This document shows, one piece after another, positions 53,750 through 64,000 of a stretch of DNA of 64,000 nucleotides. The translations under genes and the position numbers were made by a program. The DNA is from Branchiostoma floridae. Lineage: Eukaryota; Chordata; Leptocardii; Amphioxiformes; Branchiostomatidae. Where the stretch lies: positions 3,351,431-3,415,430 of the forward strand of contig NC_049980.1 of assembly GCF_000003815.2 (NCBI RefSeq), written 5' to 3'. Numbering within the stretch: the first letter of the stretch is position 1; every line of letters starts with the position of its first letter. Under the pieces are notes generated by a model. That model was not told the origin of the DNA, made no database searches, and was given only the letters and a program-made list of their open reading frames with translations.

Positions 53750-54662
53750 TTGATAAATGATATAAATATCTTTAAAAGATAAAAAGATATTTATATTATG
53801 CTTTCCAATATCTAGTTGCAACCATCTTAACACTGACAGCATTTTGGTTCATTGAAATATAGAGTTGTAAATTACCCAAGAGGTATGTTGAAGTAATTAT
53901 AAGGTTGTGGCTCTAAAGGAAGCAGACAGCAAGTAGAGGTGTAAAAAATGCTTTGGGCCTTTGTGTTATTCAGCTGATAGTTGTATAAATGGCATGCACA
54001 GGAAAACCACCAAAAAACTTTTAATTTTTTAGCTCTTTTAAAAAGCACTATTAGCAACACATCTATTATCCAAAACAAAAAGAAGGCAGAAACCCTGTTG
54101 CACCAGAAATAAAATACATGTAGTCATTGCCTGCCTGAGTTTCTGATGATAGAGACTGATCTCCAAAATTATATTTGAAGCTCCAACTTTCAAACAGTCT
54201 CACAATGTATACACTGTCTCACGGGCAGTCTAAACATCCTTTTGCTTGCAAAATATGTGGTAAAGTATTTACATATAACTTTCTTTGGTGCAATTATTTT
54301 ACAGAAGATTTTAGACTTCAGATGTTTTCTTTTGGAATACTTGAATTGATGTGGAGTTTGAATGGTTAAGTTTGATTTTGGCATTTGCATATCCGAAACT
54401 CCTCTCTGTAAATAAGTACTGTACCTTCCTGGTGGTAAATCATTTATTTCATTCAGATTCAGAACTTTATCAACGATATATTCTGAATGGTTGCTAACAC
54501 TTGATGTTAAATGTTGATACTTCATATTATGTTACATCATAACTCTGTATCTCTCTGATGTAAATAATTGTATTAATCAAAGCTGGTTCTAAAAAGAGTA
54601 TTGATTTGTTGTGTACATGTAAGATATAAAGTTATAGGTGAAAGCTTTTGTGTATAATATTA
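53750..54662 (+). other. Probable 3' UTR and flank of the Ser/Glu-rich gene
   Basis: After the TAA the sequence turns AT-rich. An AATAAA at about 54106-54111 is the best poly-A signal. Nothing else recognised. Confidence 0.5.
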
Positions 54663-55127
54663 GGCCACGTTGATTTGATTATATGGATGACATATGCGCT
54701 TGCACCAATTTTCGGCCATTTCCAAAAAAAATAAATAAATATTCGACCACACAATAAATTGTGCAAAGCAGCTGTAAAATGAGCACAAATGTTCCGTAGA
54801 TTGAAAAAAAAGTATCAGAAAACAGATAACTAATGCCATATATAGAATGCCAAAATGAATCTAAAGTCAAAGAATAAGATGTGAAAGGACGGAAAGAAAA
54901 AAAATCTATTGTTGGTTGGGGGAGGTACCAGTACAGAAAATTCAGGTCCAGAGGATCATGGTATACCATACTATGTGTGTTTAGTCCTATGTTCAACCTT
55001 CCTGGCCACTTTGATTTCATACTGAAGGCAACTTTTTTTGGGGCCAATTTTTTTTTTTTATTCGCTCGCTCGCATGGGTTTTGGAGTTCCCGGAGGATGT
55101 CATCCATATAATCAAATCAACATGGCC
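54663..55127. mobile_element. Harbinger-like MITE, family B copy 3 (inverted)
   Basis: GGCCACGTTGATTTGATTAT / ATAATCAAATCAACATGGCC with TTA on both sides; the inside is the complement of copies 1 and 2. Confidence 0.82.
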
Positions 55128-55377
55128 TTAGTAAGTTAAAATCATGCAAAAATGTAAGGAGTGGCTCTAATCTAATTTTAGATTATCATTTGATATATGT
55201 ATTAATTAATCTCTAACTTTGAAGTTCATCTGTGTTGGTAGAAGTCATTCTGCATCAAGATTTAACTGTAGTTTCCAAAATTGGACTTCTTACCAACTGC
55301 AAGGAATGAGCTGCATCTTTGACATCAAGTTATGCAGATAGGTATGAAAACCTATGTGCATCAGGTCTTTACAACTA

Positions 55378-55592
55378 CTGTAAATGCATTTAACTTTGCG
55401 GGGATTTAATTTCATGGTAGCGGGAAAAGGGGCTTTTCGCAGTGGTTTTAAATTTAACTTTGCGGTATCACCATGCACTGTAATCTCTTACTGCCATGAT
55501 AAAATGTTCGCGGTGGTTTTCAATTCACGGCGAAGTGTCCACCCTGAAAACCATGAACATGAAACCACCACAAAGATTTATGCATTTTACAG
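55378..55592. mobile_element. TA-flanked MITE family D, second copy
   Basis: TA-CTGTAAATGCATTT ... ATGCATTTTACAG-TA, with 'gcggtggttttcaattcac' words as in 14857-15064. Confidence 0.8.
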
Positions 55593-56030
55593 TATTCCTT
55601 AACACAGAGGCAGGGAGCAAGTTAGAGTTTGTACAAATTATGGTCCACTGCTCACAGAGTCAGGTTTCTGTCTGCATAATGTGATGTCACAGAATGGGTC
55701 AGGTGTATACTATATCTTGAAGAAAGCCCACATGTGCATGTACAATGTACGCTTGTACATTGTAGTTGTACTGAATTTGTTCTTGTCCTTCTCACAACAT
55801 TCATAAAGTAGCAAGCGGACACGAAAACAGATGTCTGGAAGAAAAACTTGAACTCAAGTTTGTTACACTCACTTCACATAACTGGGTGTATGAAGGTACA
55901 AACTGACCAAGTAGAGACAGTTAGTTGGAAGAGATACCTTACCCTCTCAGAGAGCAGGCTTTCTTTGTAAAGTCAAATATACCACTTTTAAATTACAGAA
56001 AGCAGAAGCTATTACATTCAACTGTGGGGT

Positions 56031-56275
56031 GTCCCTGTGGCTCAACTGGTAGCAGCCTCACCATTGAACTAATGGTTCCAACTATTGAGTAATTGGTGGG
56101 AGACCCCGGTTTCAGTTCCAGGGTTAAGACATATTGGTTGGGGCTGCATTTCTTAAGAAAGGGATGTAAAATGCCACCTCGAGCACCTTAAAGGGAAAGC
56201 AACCCCTCACTGCTACAGAATCAGCATACCAATGGTGAACATCAATTAACTGCATGATAAAGGCCAACTCTGTTC
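56031..56275 (+). repeat. tRNA-derived SINE-like repeat
   Basis: A-box-like TGGCTCAACTGGTAGC, weak B box GGTTTCAGTTCC, then a body 'gctgcatttcttaagaaagg'. A second tRNA-like B box (gagttcgatccc) is at 56901-56912. Confidence 0.5.
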
Positions 56276-56970
56276 TGGGAGGCAAGAGACATTCGTAAAT
56301 ACCTTAGTAATGAAGTTTATGTTGTTCATTTCTGTTACTTTGCATTGCTGCAAATCTACACTCAGCTGCTGCATTAAAAGTTCTGATGAAACTCCAGTCC
56401 TACTTGTGTGGCCTTTTCTTGCAGATATCAGTTAATGAGGTGTCTGGAAAAGGCTAAGTGTTTGCCAAGGAAGACATGTCAACATGCTTTACCCTAATAT
56501 AGTAAAGGAACAGGCCGCAGGTCAAAGCTTTGGCAGTTGTTTGACATCTTTTAAGGCATTTTTATCTGGGTTTCTCTGCAATGTATATCTGGTTTTATTT
56601 TGTTTGGCAGCCAAGCAGTGAACAAAAAAGAAATCGACAAAAATGCCTAAATAGAGCCTATAGTAACCTCCTCTTAATTGTACAGCAGGTCTTTAAAGTC
56701 ATTTTTGGCTGTCGGTCTTATATTTCTGCAATGCAATTTCTGTATAACGTCCCTCCCAATTGTGCTTATCTCTGGGGGAGTGAAGTCTGCTATCTCTGAT
56801 CGTCTCTTCTCAACTCCTTAATTTAACAACACTTTTACAAAAGCAGTGTTAGTCTGTGCAATTGTCAAGTCAGTAATGCGTCTTGGAAAAGACTGGTCAT
56901 GAGTTCGATCCCTGGCTGAGAATTATAAAATGGTACATCCTGCTGTCTCTGCTTAGCAATCAGCATTTAA

Positions 56971-57485
56971 AGGGGCATTCCACTCCAGAAAGGGGTGGTG
57001 TTTTCCAGTAATGTGTCAGTGAATACATAATCAGCCGAATTTTGTGGAATTCACCTTGGGATGAATTGCGCGATGTGTGTTTTGTAAAACAATATGGCAC
57101 TCACTAAACCCATACAGACCCTACCTATGCATTTCCCATATGCATAGACACTTTGTTTATCGTGCATATTTTCGGAATGAGGATCGCTAAGCACACCGAG
57201 AAGGCAAATTGCTCATAAGATAGCAAAGAACACATAACAAGACGAGATTTCTTAGCGATCCTGAAATTAGTTTTGTAACCTTACTTAAAAGTTTTGCATT
57301 GTATTCAGCCAAAGGATTAATTCAATTAGAGGGTACATGGGGAGTTTTGTAGAAGACTGAATGTTTTTGAGGGACGTGGAACAAATGGGTACTTTATCGT
57401 ATAATATGAAGTAGTATGCATTTATTACTTCCTAAAATCAATATCTATCGGAAAATAACACTCCCGTGTGGAGTGGAATGCCCCT
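56971..57485. mobile_element. TTAA-flanked MITE family C, uninterrupted copy
   Basis: AGGGGCATTCCACTCCAG and its complement, flanked by TTAA (56967-56970, 57486-57489). It serves as the empty-site reference for the nested copy at 14484-15216. Confidence 0.85.
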
Positions 57486-57714
57486 TTAACAAAGTATGGA
57501 AGTTGAACACACACCACTACCAGTGGTCTAGCCCCCCTGCTGTGGTGATTGCACAAAATTGTGTGGCCAAAGGTCCAGTGGAACGGAGATGGATGCTGCC
57601 CTATTTGGTGTAGGAAGGCCTTAAGTAACTGTTTTAAGATCATCTTTTCATAGGTTCATAATTTATACAGTAGTAGTTTCTCGTGTCAACCACACTAGTT
57701 GGAATAATAGTGAA

Positions 57715-58306
57715 CAAGCTTTATTATTCATCTTTTTTTGTAACAAAATATGACATTAGACCTACATTTTTCAGCTGGAAGAAAAGATGACTTTACTATC
57801 AGGCAGTGTACTGTGCTCCTTGAAGTATTCTTGGCTACTCTCTGCTTCCTCAAAATCATTCAAGGAAAAAAAATAGTTCTACATCAGTCCATCATTCCAT
57901 TTTAACAAGTTTTAAACACTAAGTACTTTCTACTAAAAGTATCTCAAATGCATGTTATAGTATTCCAGTATCAAGTTTTGTCAGGCATGTACAAAATCTA
58001 GCTTAACTATAAACACATTGTAAAATATTCAAATGACATTGCGAATTAACAGATATAACTCAATAACATACCAAGCACATTTGCATATGGTAAGGACCCT
58101 TCAACCTATAACTTTTTTAAATCTGAGAATTCTTCCTTTTTGCAAAATAATACATACCTAGGTAATACTGCTATGAAACATTATGTACATGTGACATTGT
58201 ACATCAGGAATATGCACAACAGAAAAATATTGCTAATAGTAATAGACCTGGTTTTCAAGGTTTTTATGATTTTCCATCTTTCTGAGTACTGGGATGTTTG
58301 ATATCA
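57715..58306 (-). other. Probable 3' UTR of the zinc-finger gene
   Basis: An AATAAA signal on the minus strand falls at about 57720-57726 (plus-strand ctttatta). Otherwise AT-rich with no feature seen. Confidence 0.5.
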
Positions 58307-61300
58307 CTAGTCATTTGAACTTGACCTCTTTGAACGGATGAATGCCATGCCGTGTGTTCTCATGTGAGTCTTCAGTGCTGAGTCGGAATCAAACCTTTTG
58401 AAACACACGCTACATTCGTTGTGCGGATTTGCGACGCCATTGACGCCGCCGTCTTGCTGGGAGTTGGCCTTCTCCGCGTAGGCGACCATTTCTGACAGGA
58501 CGCTGGTCAGCTCGTCCTGGTCGCGGTACTCGTGCTGGACGAACAGGTGGTTCCGTAACGCTTCCTCCGAGCGAAAGCTGGTGGAACACTCCATGCACTG
58601 CATGGATGTGTGGTTCAGTCTGTGCTGCGGGAAGTGCTGTAAAAACTCCTCTTTTACTTCTGTGGTAAACTCGCACTTGGCGCAATGGAATCCCATCTTC
58701 GCTCGTTTCGGCCTCTTCGCCGCCCCGCCCTGCTGCCCGCCGTTTTTCCGACGCTTCTCGTTTCGTGTCGAAGCGTCCTGGTCCGGCGACACGGGCTGCT
58801 TTGGGTCGGGCATCTGAGTGAAGTCGATGTCCTCGCTAGCGATGCCGTGGAAGGAGACGATGTGTTTCTCCAGCATGATCCGCTTGCTGTACGACATGGG
58901 CTTCTCTTTGCAGTACCAGCAGCGATACACGCGCTTCATCCCCTGGTGGTTGATCCGGACGTGTCGCTTCATGCTGTGCACGCTCTCAAACGTGCGGTTA
59001 CACATCGAACAGGGATACTTCTTGGCCGCGGGGTGCTCCTTCGCCATGTGAGCATGCAGGAGGTTCAACTTTACGAAAGACGTTTTGCATTCGGAGCAGT
59101 TGTGGACGGTGGTACCCTTCGTATGGGACTGCAGATGCTGTGCCAGCAGCTCCTGACTCGCTAGCTGCCTTCCACACTCCAGACACGTGAAGACGCCTTG
59201 CTTCTCATGAAACTTCATATGCTTCACCAAGTTGCTTTCGGTCTTAGCGACGTACGAACACAGACTGCACTGGTGTTTCTTGCCGCTTCTGTCGTTGCTT
59301 GCCAAGTTGTTGTCTTCCTGCTGCCGGCATTCGTGATCGAGCAACTGCTGCGCCGATCCGAACTTCTGATGGCACTGGGTGCACGTGTGGGCGGTGAGGT
59401 TAGCGTATGCGCTGTGTGCCGTCTTCTTGTGGCTCTCCATGTCTATTAGCGAGGGAAACGATGCCTTGCAGAGGTCGCACAAGATGATGTTGTCCGACAT
59501 GTCCACCACGTGGCCTGTCTGCATGTGCTGCAAGAACGTTTCCTTCGAATCGAACGACTTGTGGCACTCCAGACAGCGGAAGTGGCTGACAATGTGGTTG
59601 CTCTTGTCGTTAATGTGTGTATCTAAATGGGTGGACAGCAGAGTAGTTTGAGTAAAGACCGTGTCACACAATGGACACTTGTAGATAGACCTGTATCCGG
59701 CCACCTGGTTTCCGTGTGTGTTCAGTATGTGGACCCTAATGTTGGGGATGGCCTTGAACGCCATGGGACAGATGGGGCACTTGAAGAACTGCTCGGCATG
59801 CGCGCTCTGCACGTGGGCTTTCAGGAGGTTTACGTGGTCGTACACCGCTGCACAGTGTGTGCACTTGTAACCTTTCGAACGTGCGTAATGGTGGCACGCC
59901 GTGCGGAGATGTTTCAGAAACACGCCCCGCCCGCCCTTCTCCCATTTCCCGCATTCGGGACACGTGTACGGGGCTAGGTTCTTGTGAATGCGCTGGTGGG
60001 CCCACAGCATGCACTTGTTTGGGAAGAAAACCCCGCACAGGGGACACACCGAGGGAGACTTCAAATCAGAGGTGTTCCTCTGGAAGTGGATCTCCAGCGA
60101 GCCGACGCTGTTAACGATGATGCGACACTCGGTGCACGACACGGCTCCCGGCTGCGAACCCATAACCAGTTGCTGAAGGCTCGGCGAGGGCCTGGTTTGA
60201 GATGCAGAAACAGAGCTGGTAACAGCCGTCTGTACAGTCTGGACTGTGGTTTTTTGAACGGTGGAGGTACCACTAACAGTGGAGACAACAGTCTGACCTA
60301 TAGAGGTGTGGACATCTGGCGGTGCACTGGGTTTGCCTGTCCCAAGTTCATCAGCTCCTTTAGCAATGGCGTGACGATGGCCGAGGCCAGGTTCATCTTT
60401 TTCCCGCGGTTCATGTGTAGGCGGGAGTGGGACAGGAGCGCGCACTTGTTCTGGAAAAGCATGCTCTTCATGCAGATGTTACAGTTGATGGTGATCATGA
60501 TGCTTCTGCGCTGGATGTGGTGTAAGAGGCTGGTGTACAGCAGGAAGGTGTCCCCACACTCCATGCACTTGTGCCCGTTCTTCGGGACCGAGAAGTTGTA
60601 CTTGGCGGGGACGTTCAGGTTGGGGCTGTATGTGGAGACGGGGTTCGGCTTGTTGAGGATGGACGCGATGCCCAGGTTGGTCACCGTGTGTACGGTGGTA
60701 CCACTGAGAGTCGTTCGAGAGGACGCATTTGCCGGTGCCACTTGGGTGACCACCCTGGTGGCGACTTGACCTGGCGACTCAACTGTCGATGGACTGGAGG
60801 CAATGGAAGTTTTTGTCCCCTGCGGTTGGGCCAGGTGTATCTGACCCATTGCAGCGCTGCTTAGAGTTCTGACAATGGGAACGACGCTGCTGCTACTGGT
60901 AGAGTTGGGAATGACGGTCTGTTTCGGAACGGACTGAGCTGTCATGATGGTCCCTTGAGAAGTTCTCAGGGTGGTGATGCGCACCTTTGGAATCGAACCC
61001 TGGCCCGCCGATGCGGCCTCGCTCTCTTTCTTGTCTTTGTCGGCCTGCCTCATGAGTTCTCTCAGCTGCATGGCAGCAATGGAGTTCTGGTTACCTACAG
61101 GAACGCTCTTAGCGGGCTGCTTCTCCCTTTCAGGCTCCTCAGGGAAGTCATCCTCAAATTCACAGTCGTCTTCGAACGTGAACTTAAAGTTCTGTTTACG
61201 AGGTCTCGTGTTGTAAGGCTTGCTAGTACTAGTTTTGGCCTCGTCGACTTGGTCCTTTGCCTTGGCAGCTGTCGGCTCGGGCTTTTCGGTTGGCTTAGGG

Positions 61301-62760
61301 GCGATTTTCTTCACTGTAGGTGGTGTCATAACGTTTGTCTTTTGTTCTGACATGAGAAGGGTTTTAAGTTTACCATCTCCAACGGGTTTAGCTTTGGGTT
61401 GGCTGTTGGTTATCTGTTGTAGTTCTGGTGGGGACACTTTTGTTTCAGTGCTCTTTATACTGTCACATTTTGGTGGAAGCACGTCAATTTTTTCATCATC
61501 TCTAAGGGAGGTAACAAGTTTTTCTATCCTAGAACTGGCAGTTCCTATACTTGAACTTTTGGTAGAAGTCTTTTCTATGTCTGATTCTGGCTTTATATCT
61601 ACTTTTTTGCTGGGAATGCTTGGACTCTTCTCGGTACTAGCTATGTCTGGAGGACTTGGTGATTTGGACTTCTCTTCAGATTTGAGATTATCTAAACCAG
61701 TCTCTGGTTGGGTGGTTAGTTCATCTATCAATGGTTCTGATTGGTTCTGAGTGAGGGCAGACATACGATGTGATTGGTCAGATGGGGAATCAGCAACTGG
61801 CTCTTTTTTAATGGCTACCGAGGGCGCATCAGAGCTAGGCTCTGGTTTGACAGTCGGTATGTGGTACGGTTGTTCTGATTGGTTGCTGACGGGATCGGCC
61901 GTTGCTTCTGATTGGTTGGTGGGGAGGTCGAAGATCGGCTCCAGTGGACTGGGCATGCGATCGGGGCTGGCGTCGGTGCGGATCTCAGGAATGATGTCAC
62001 GTGTTCGCTGTAGCTGGGGCATCGGCTTGACAGGAGTGGTGAGTGTTCCTCCATCCTGAGTGTGAAAAGGGAATAACGTAATGAGAACTCTTACATATTC
62101 TTAAAGCCATAATAGTAGAGTGCTGAATATGCTACCTAAAGATTTGTTTCAATTGTTCGTTTTTATTCATTTTACCAGAGGTGACATATTGCCATTATAT
62201 TGGCATTTTTTAATGTGCCCTGGGGGGTAACCCCAGACATGCTGTACATGTATACACAGATCAAATAAAATACAAAGTAACATTGCAAGAGAAAATTCAC
62301 ATCAACGCATATACTTGTCAATACAAATCATAGCAACTTAGGAATAACCAATACATTTTACGATAAAAAATGTAATATTAACATAATATGACTGAAAAAC
62401 TAGAATGTAGAATGAAATGATAAGGGAAATGAATTTAGGTTTTCTCAGTCAGTGTATGATTACCTTTTGTAGTGATATGACAAATATTATTCTACTTTGA
62501 TTCAAATCTTTTTCCTGTGGACTTTGATTTTAGGTGTACCTATTTTCTCTATCTAAATAAATTGAGTCCAGACGTCTCAGTTTAATTTAAAGCAAATATC
62601 AGGAAGTCCAAACCTGGGAGAGGCTGTCCCCTCGCGGCCCTTCAGCAGGAGTCTCATGGTCTGTCCCGTGCTCGAACGCATCTTTCCCCTCCGTCATGTC
62701 GGGGATGTCAAACGCAGCGAGCAGGTCATCGAAGTCTGGGGTCTTCACATCTGTCGCCAT
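58307..62760 (-). CDS. ZNF532/592/687-family multi-C2H2 zinc-finger protein, frame broken
   Basis: Chromatin-associated zinc-finger protein; in vertebrates ZNF532, ZNF592 and ZNF687 associate with ZMYND8. Exon 62614-62760 starts MATDVKTPDFDDLLAAFDIP, the family's hallmark N-terminus, with good start context (atcaccATGG). The donor CAG/GTTTGG joins in phase 0 to the acceptor at 62055. The large exon 62055-58307 encodes a Ser/Pro/Thr-rich region with PKVRITTLRTSQGT, then NGHKCMECGDTF, NKCALLSH, FFPNKCMLWAHQRIH, YTCPECG, MKRHVRINHQG, MGFHCAKCEF and ALKTHMRTHG: about 19 C2H2-like fingers, some degenerate. Between 60298 and 60445 the upstream frame ends at a TAG and the homologous sequence goes on in the frame one base back, so the protein cannot be read through as given. 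A likely 5' UTR acceptor lies at 62784-62789. One ancestral gene is consistent with three vertebrate paralogues. Confidence 0.9.
60298..60445 (-). other. Reading-frame break inside the zinc-finger gene
   Basis: Upstream frame ...KKMNLASAIVTPLLKELM... (family-like) runs to TAG at 60298-60300. The downstream frame is open from 60445 and carries ...GQTVVSTVSG.... The overlap is 148 nt. No GT-AG pair of normal length and fitting phase was found inside it. Confidence 0.8.
62056..62613 (-). other. Intron 1 (coding) of the zinc-finger gene
   Basis: AT-rich intron of 558 bp; donor CAG/GTTTGG and acceptor cttttcacactcag. No element recognised. Confidence 0.7.
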
Positions 62761-62783
62761 GGTGATGGAAGGGTGTTGTTTTT

Positions 62784-64000
62784 CTGTAGCAAAATTGATA
62801 GGGAGCAACCTTAACTTTTTTTTATATATATTCATAGGAATATTTATATTCATAGAAATACCAAGTTCTAATGGAATGACCCATATTTGAATACAGCTCT
62901 TCCATTAGTTGCATGCACCTTCTGTCATGAGTTTCAGTGTCAATAATGATGAGAAAAAAAGGGAAAAAACAGTTGTTATACATTTGTTAAGTGCTGAATA
63001 ACCTTTCAGACCTGGATCAAATTTTTTCATACAATGCTGTCTTTATCAACTCCTTTTCTGGTGCATATTTTGTTGGTGCAACTTCCTCTATACTTAAGTT
63101 CATAAGGAACAGTACTTGGAAGTTTGTTTGGGCTGTCTTCCCAGAATCCTACTACTAGAACTACTGGTAGGGAAGTCGATACTTTTGTTGCAAAACACAT
63201 GAGCAGAAGAAATGCTACAGCCTCATGATCACAAAATCTCAACATCTCAACAAAATCTCACGTCATTCTTATGATTCACTTCTTTAACTTACCATCACTA
63301 CAACTTGTACACTTTCCAAGTTACCTTCAAGTTTGCATGGAGCAGGGTTCGACAAGTTTTCGAAAGTTCACTGGCCCTATTGGGTAAGTACATTCATGCT
63401 CAATTCCACTAGCAAGACTAAACTCATGCCCTATACTATAGCGGCCGGCCCTACAATTGCCGCCGCCCTAGGTGGGGAGGGGGGGGCATTAACCCCAGCC
63501 AATGAGAGATTGTGTAAACACATGCTACACTTGCCCGAACAACTATTTTTTTGACTGGCCCAAAATCTAAATATGACATATATTCATTTAGAACTGCTGC
63601 AAAGAATCCTTTTATTATAATTAGTAACAACAGAAATATTCTTTTCAATCAGACTACAGGTACGTTTCCCCACTTTAAATGTCCAATATAATACTGAAAT
63701 ATTCATATATCATTTTCCCTACACGTTTCACCGTACTATATCATACAAACACATCTCAAGCTATATTCTCACTGATCATGAGATGAGAAGTGGAACTTAT
63801 GTATAATTTATAGTCCAAACGATGTTTTAGATCAGTAATAGTCCTCTGTCTTAATGTCACGGTGTGTACTTTTGTACAGTATATAATTATAACAGTATGC
63901 CTGTACTTAGCCCAATAGGGCACGATTGTGAATTATCATATAGCCAGGCGCCGCAGACCAATCAGAAGGCCCCGTTACACGTTGGTTATGACGCCGTAAC
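62784..64000. other. Upstream flank of the zinc-finger gene
   Basis: Contains the start of an ACTTGTCC-family element at 63343 (cagggttcgacaagttttcg) and a G run at 63475-63486. No promoter or further exon could be assigned. Confidence 0.45.

Noticed and set aside
59984-61350. Plus-strand frames across the zinc-finger exon
   Set aside because: Shadows of the minus-strand coding sequence.

Overview
The window reads as nuclear DNA of an intron-rich invertebrate deuterostome. A lancelet (Branchiostoma-like) genome is my best inference: the genes are chordate-like with small exons and GT-AG introns, single-copy where vertebrates have several paralogues, and set in a dense mix of short non-autonomous transposons, tRNA-derived SINE-like repeats and microsatellites. 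The species cannot be proved from this window alone.

Layout. (1) 661-24735, plus strand: the 3' three-quarters of a FERM-domain gene of the EPB41L4 (band 4.1-like 4 / Yurt) type. I mapped 21 coding exons plus one alternative terminal exon; the 5' exons lie left of the window. (2) 24736-36587: about 12 kb without a host gene, holding GT repeats, two fields of degenerate tandem repeats, a LINE 3' fragment, a Harbinger-like MITE, a foldback element and SINE-like sequences. (3) 36588-37841, minus: an intronless class A GPCR of somatostatin-receptor type. (4) 39337-48783, minus: complete NDUFS7 (complex I 20 kDa / PSST subunit), seven coding exons summing to 217 codons plus stop; its introns hold a minisatellite split by two transposons and a three-level nest of transposons. 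(5) 50693-53749, plus: the end of an unrecognised Ser/Glu/Lys-rich, probably nuclear protein gene. (6) 58307-62760, minus: a multi-C2H2 zinc-finger gene of the ZNF532/592/687 family, with a reading-frame break near 60.3-60.4 kb.

The genes share no pathway: NDUFS7 is mitochondrial, the FERM protein is membrane-cortical, the GPCR is a peptide receptor, and the zinc-finger protein is chromatin-associated. This is ordinary metazoan gene order. The main interest is (a) a missing FERM C-lobe exon, (b) the zinc-finger frame break, and (c) the transposon record: several insertions with recognisable target-site duplications and, in two cases, an uninterrupted second copy within the same window that proves the event.

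I see no CRISPR, operon, prophage or other bacterial-type system. The best candidate for something under-described is a group of small elements with CAGGGCTCGAAA-type ends, apparent 5-bp target duplications and family-specific repeated subterminal motifs, together with a hAT-like element in NDUFS7 intron 1 that carries a cluster of CpG-promoter motifs.
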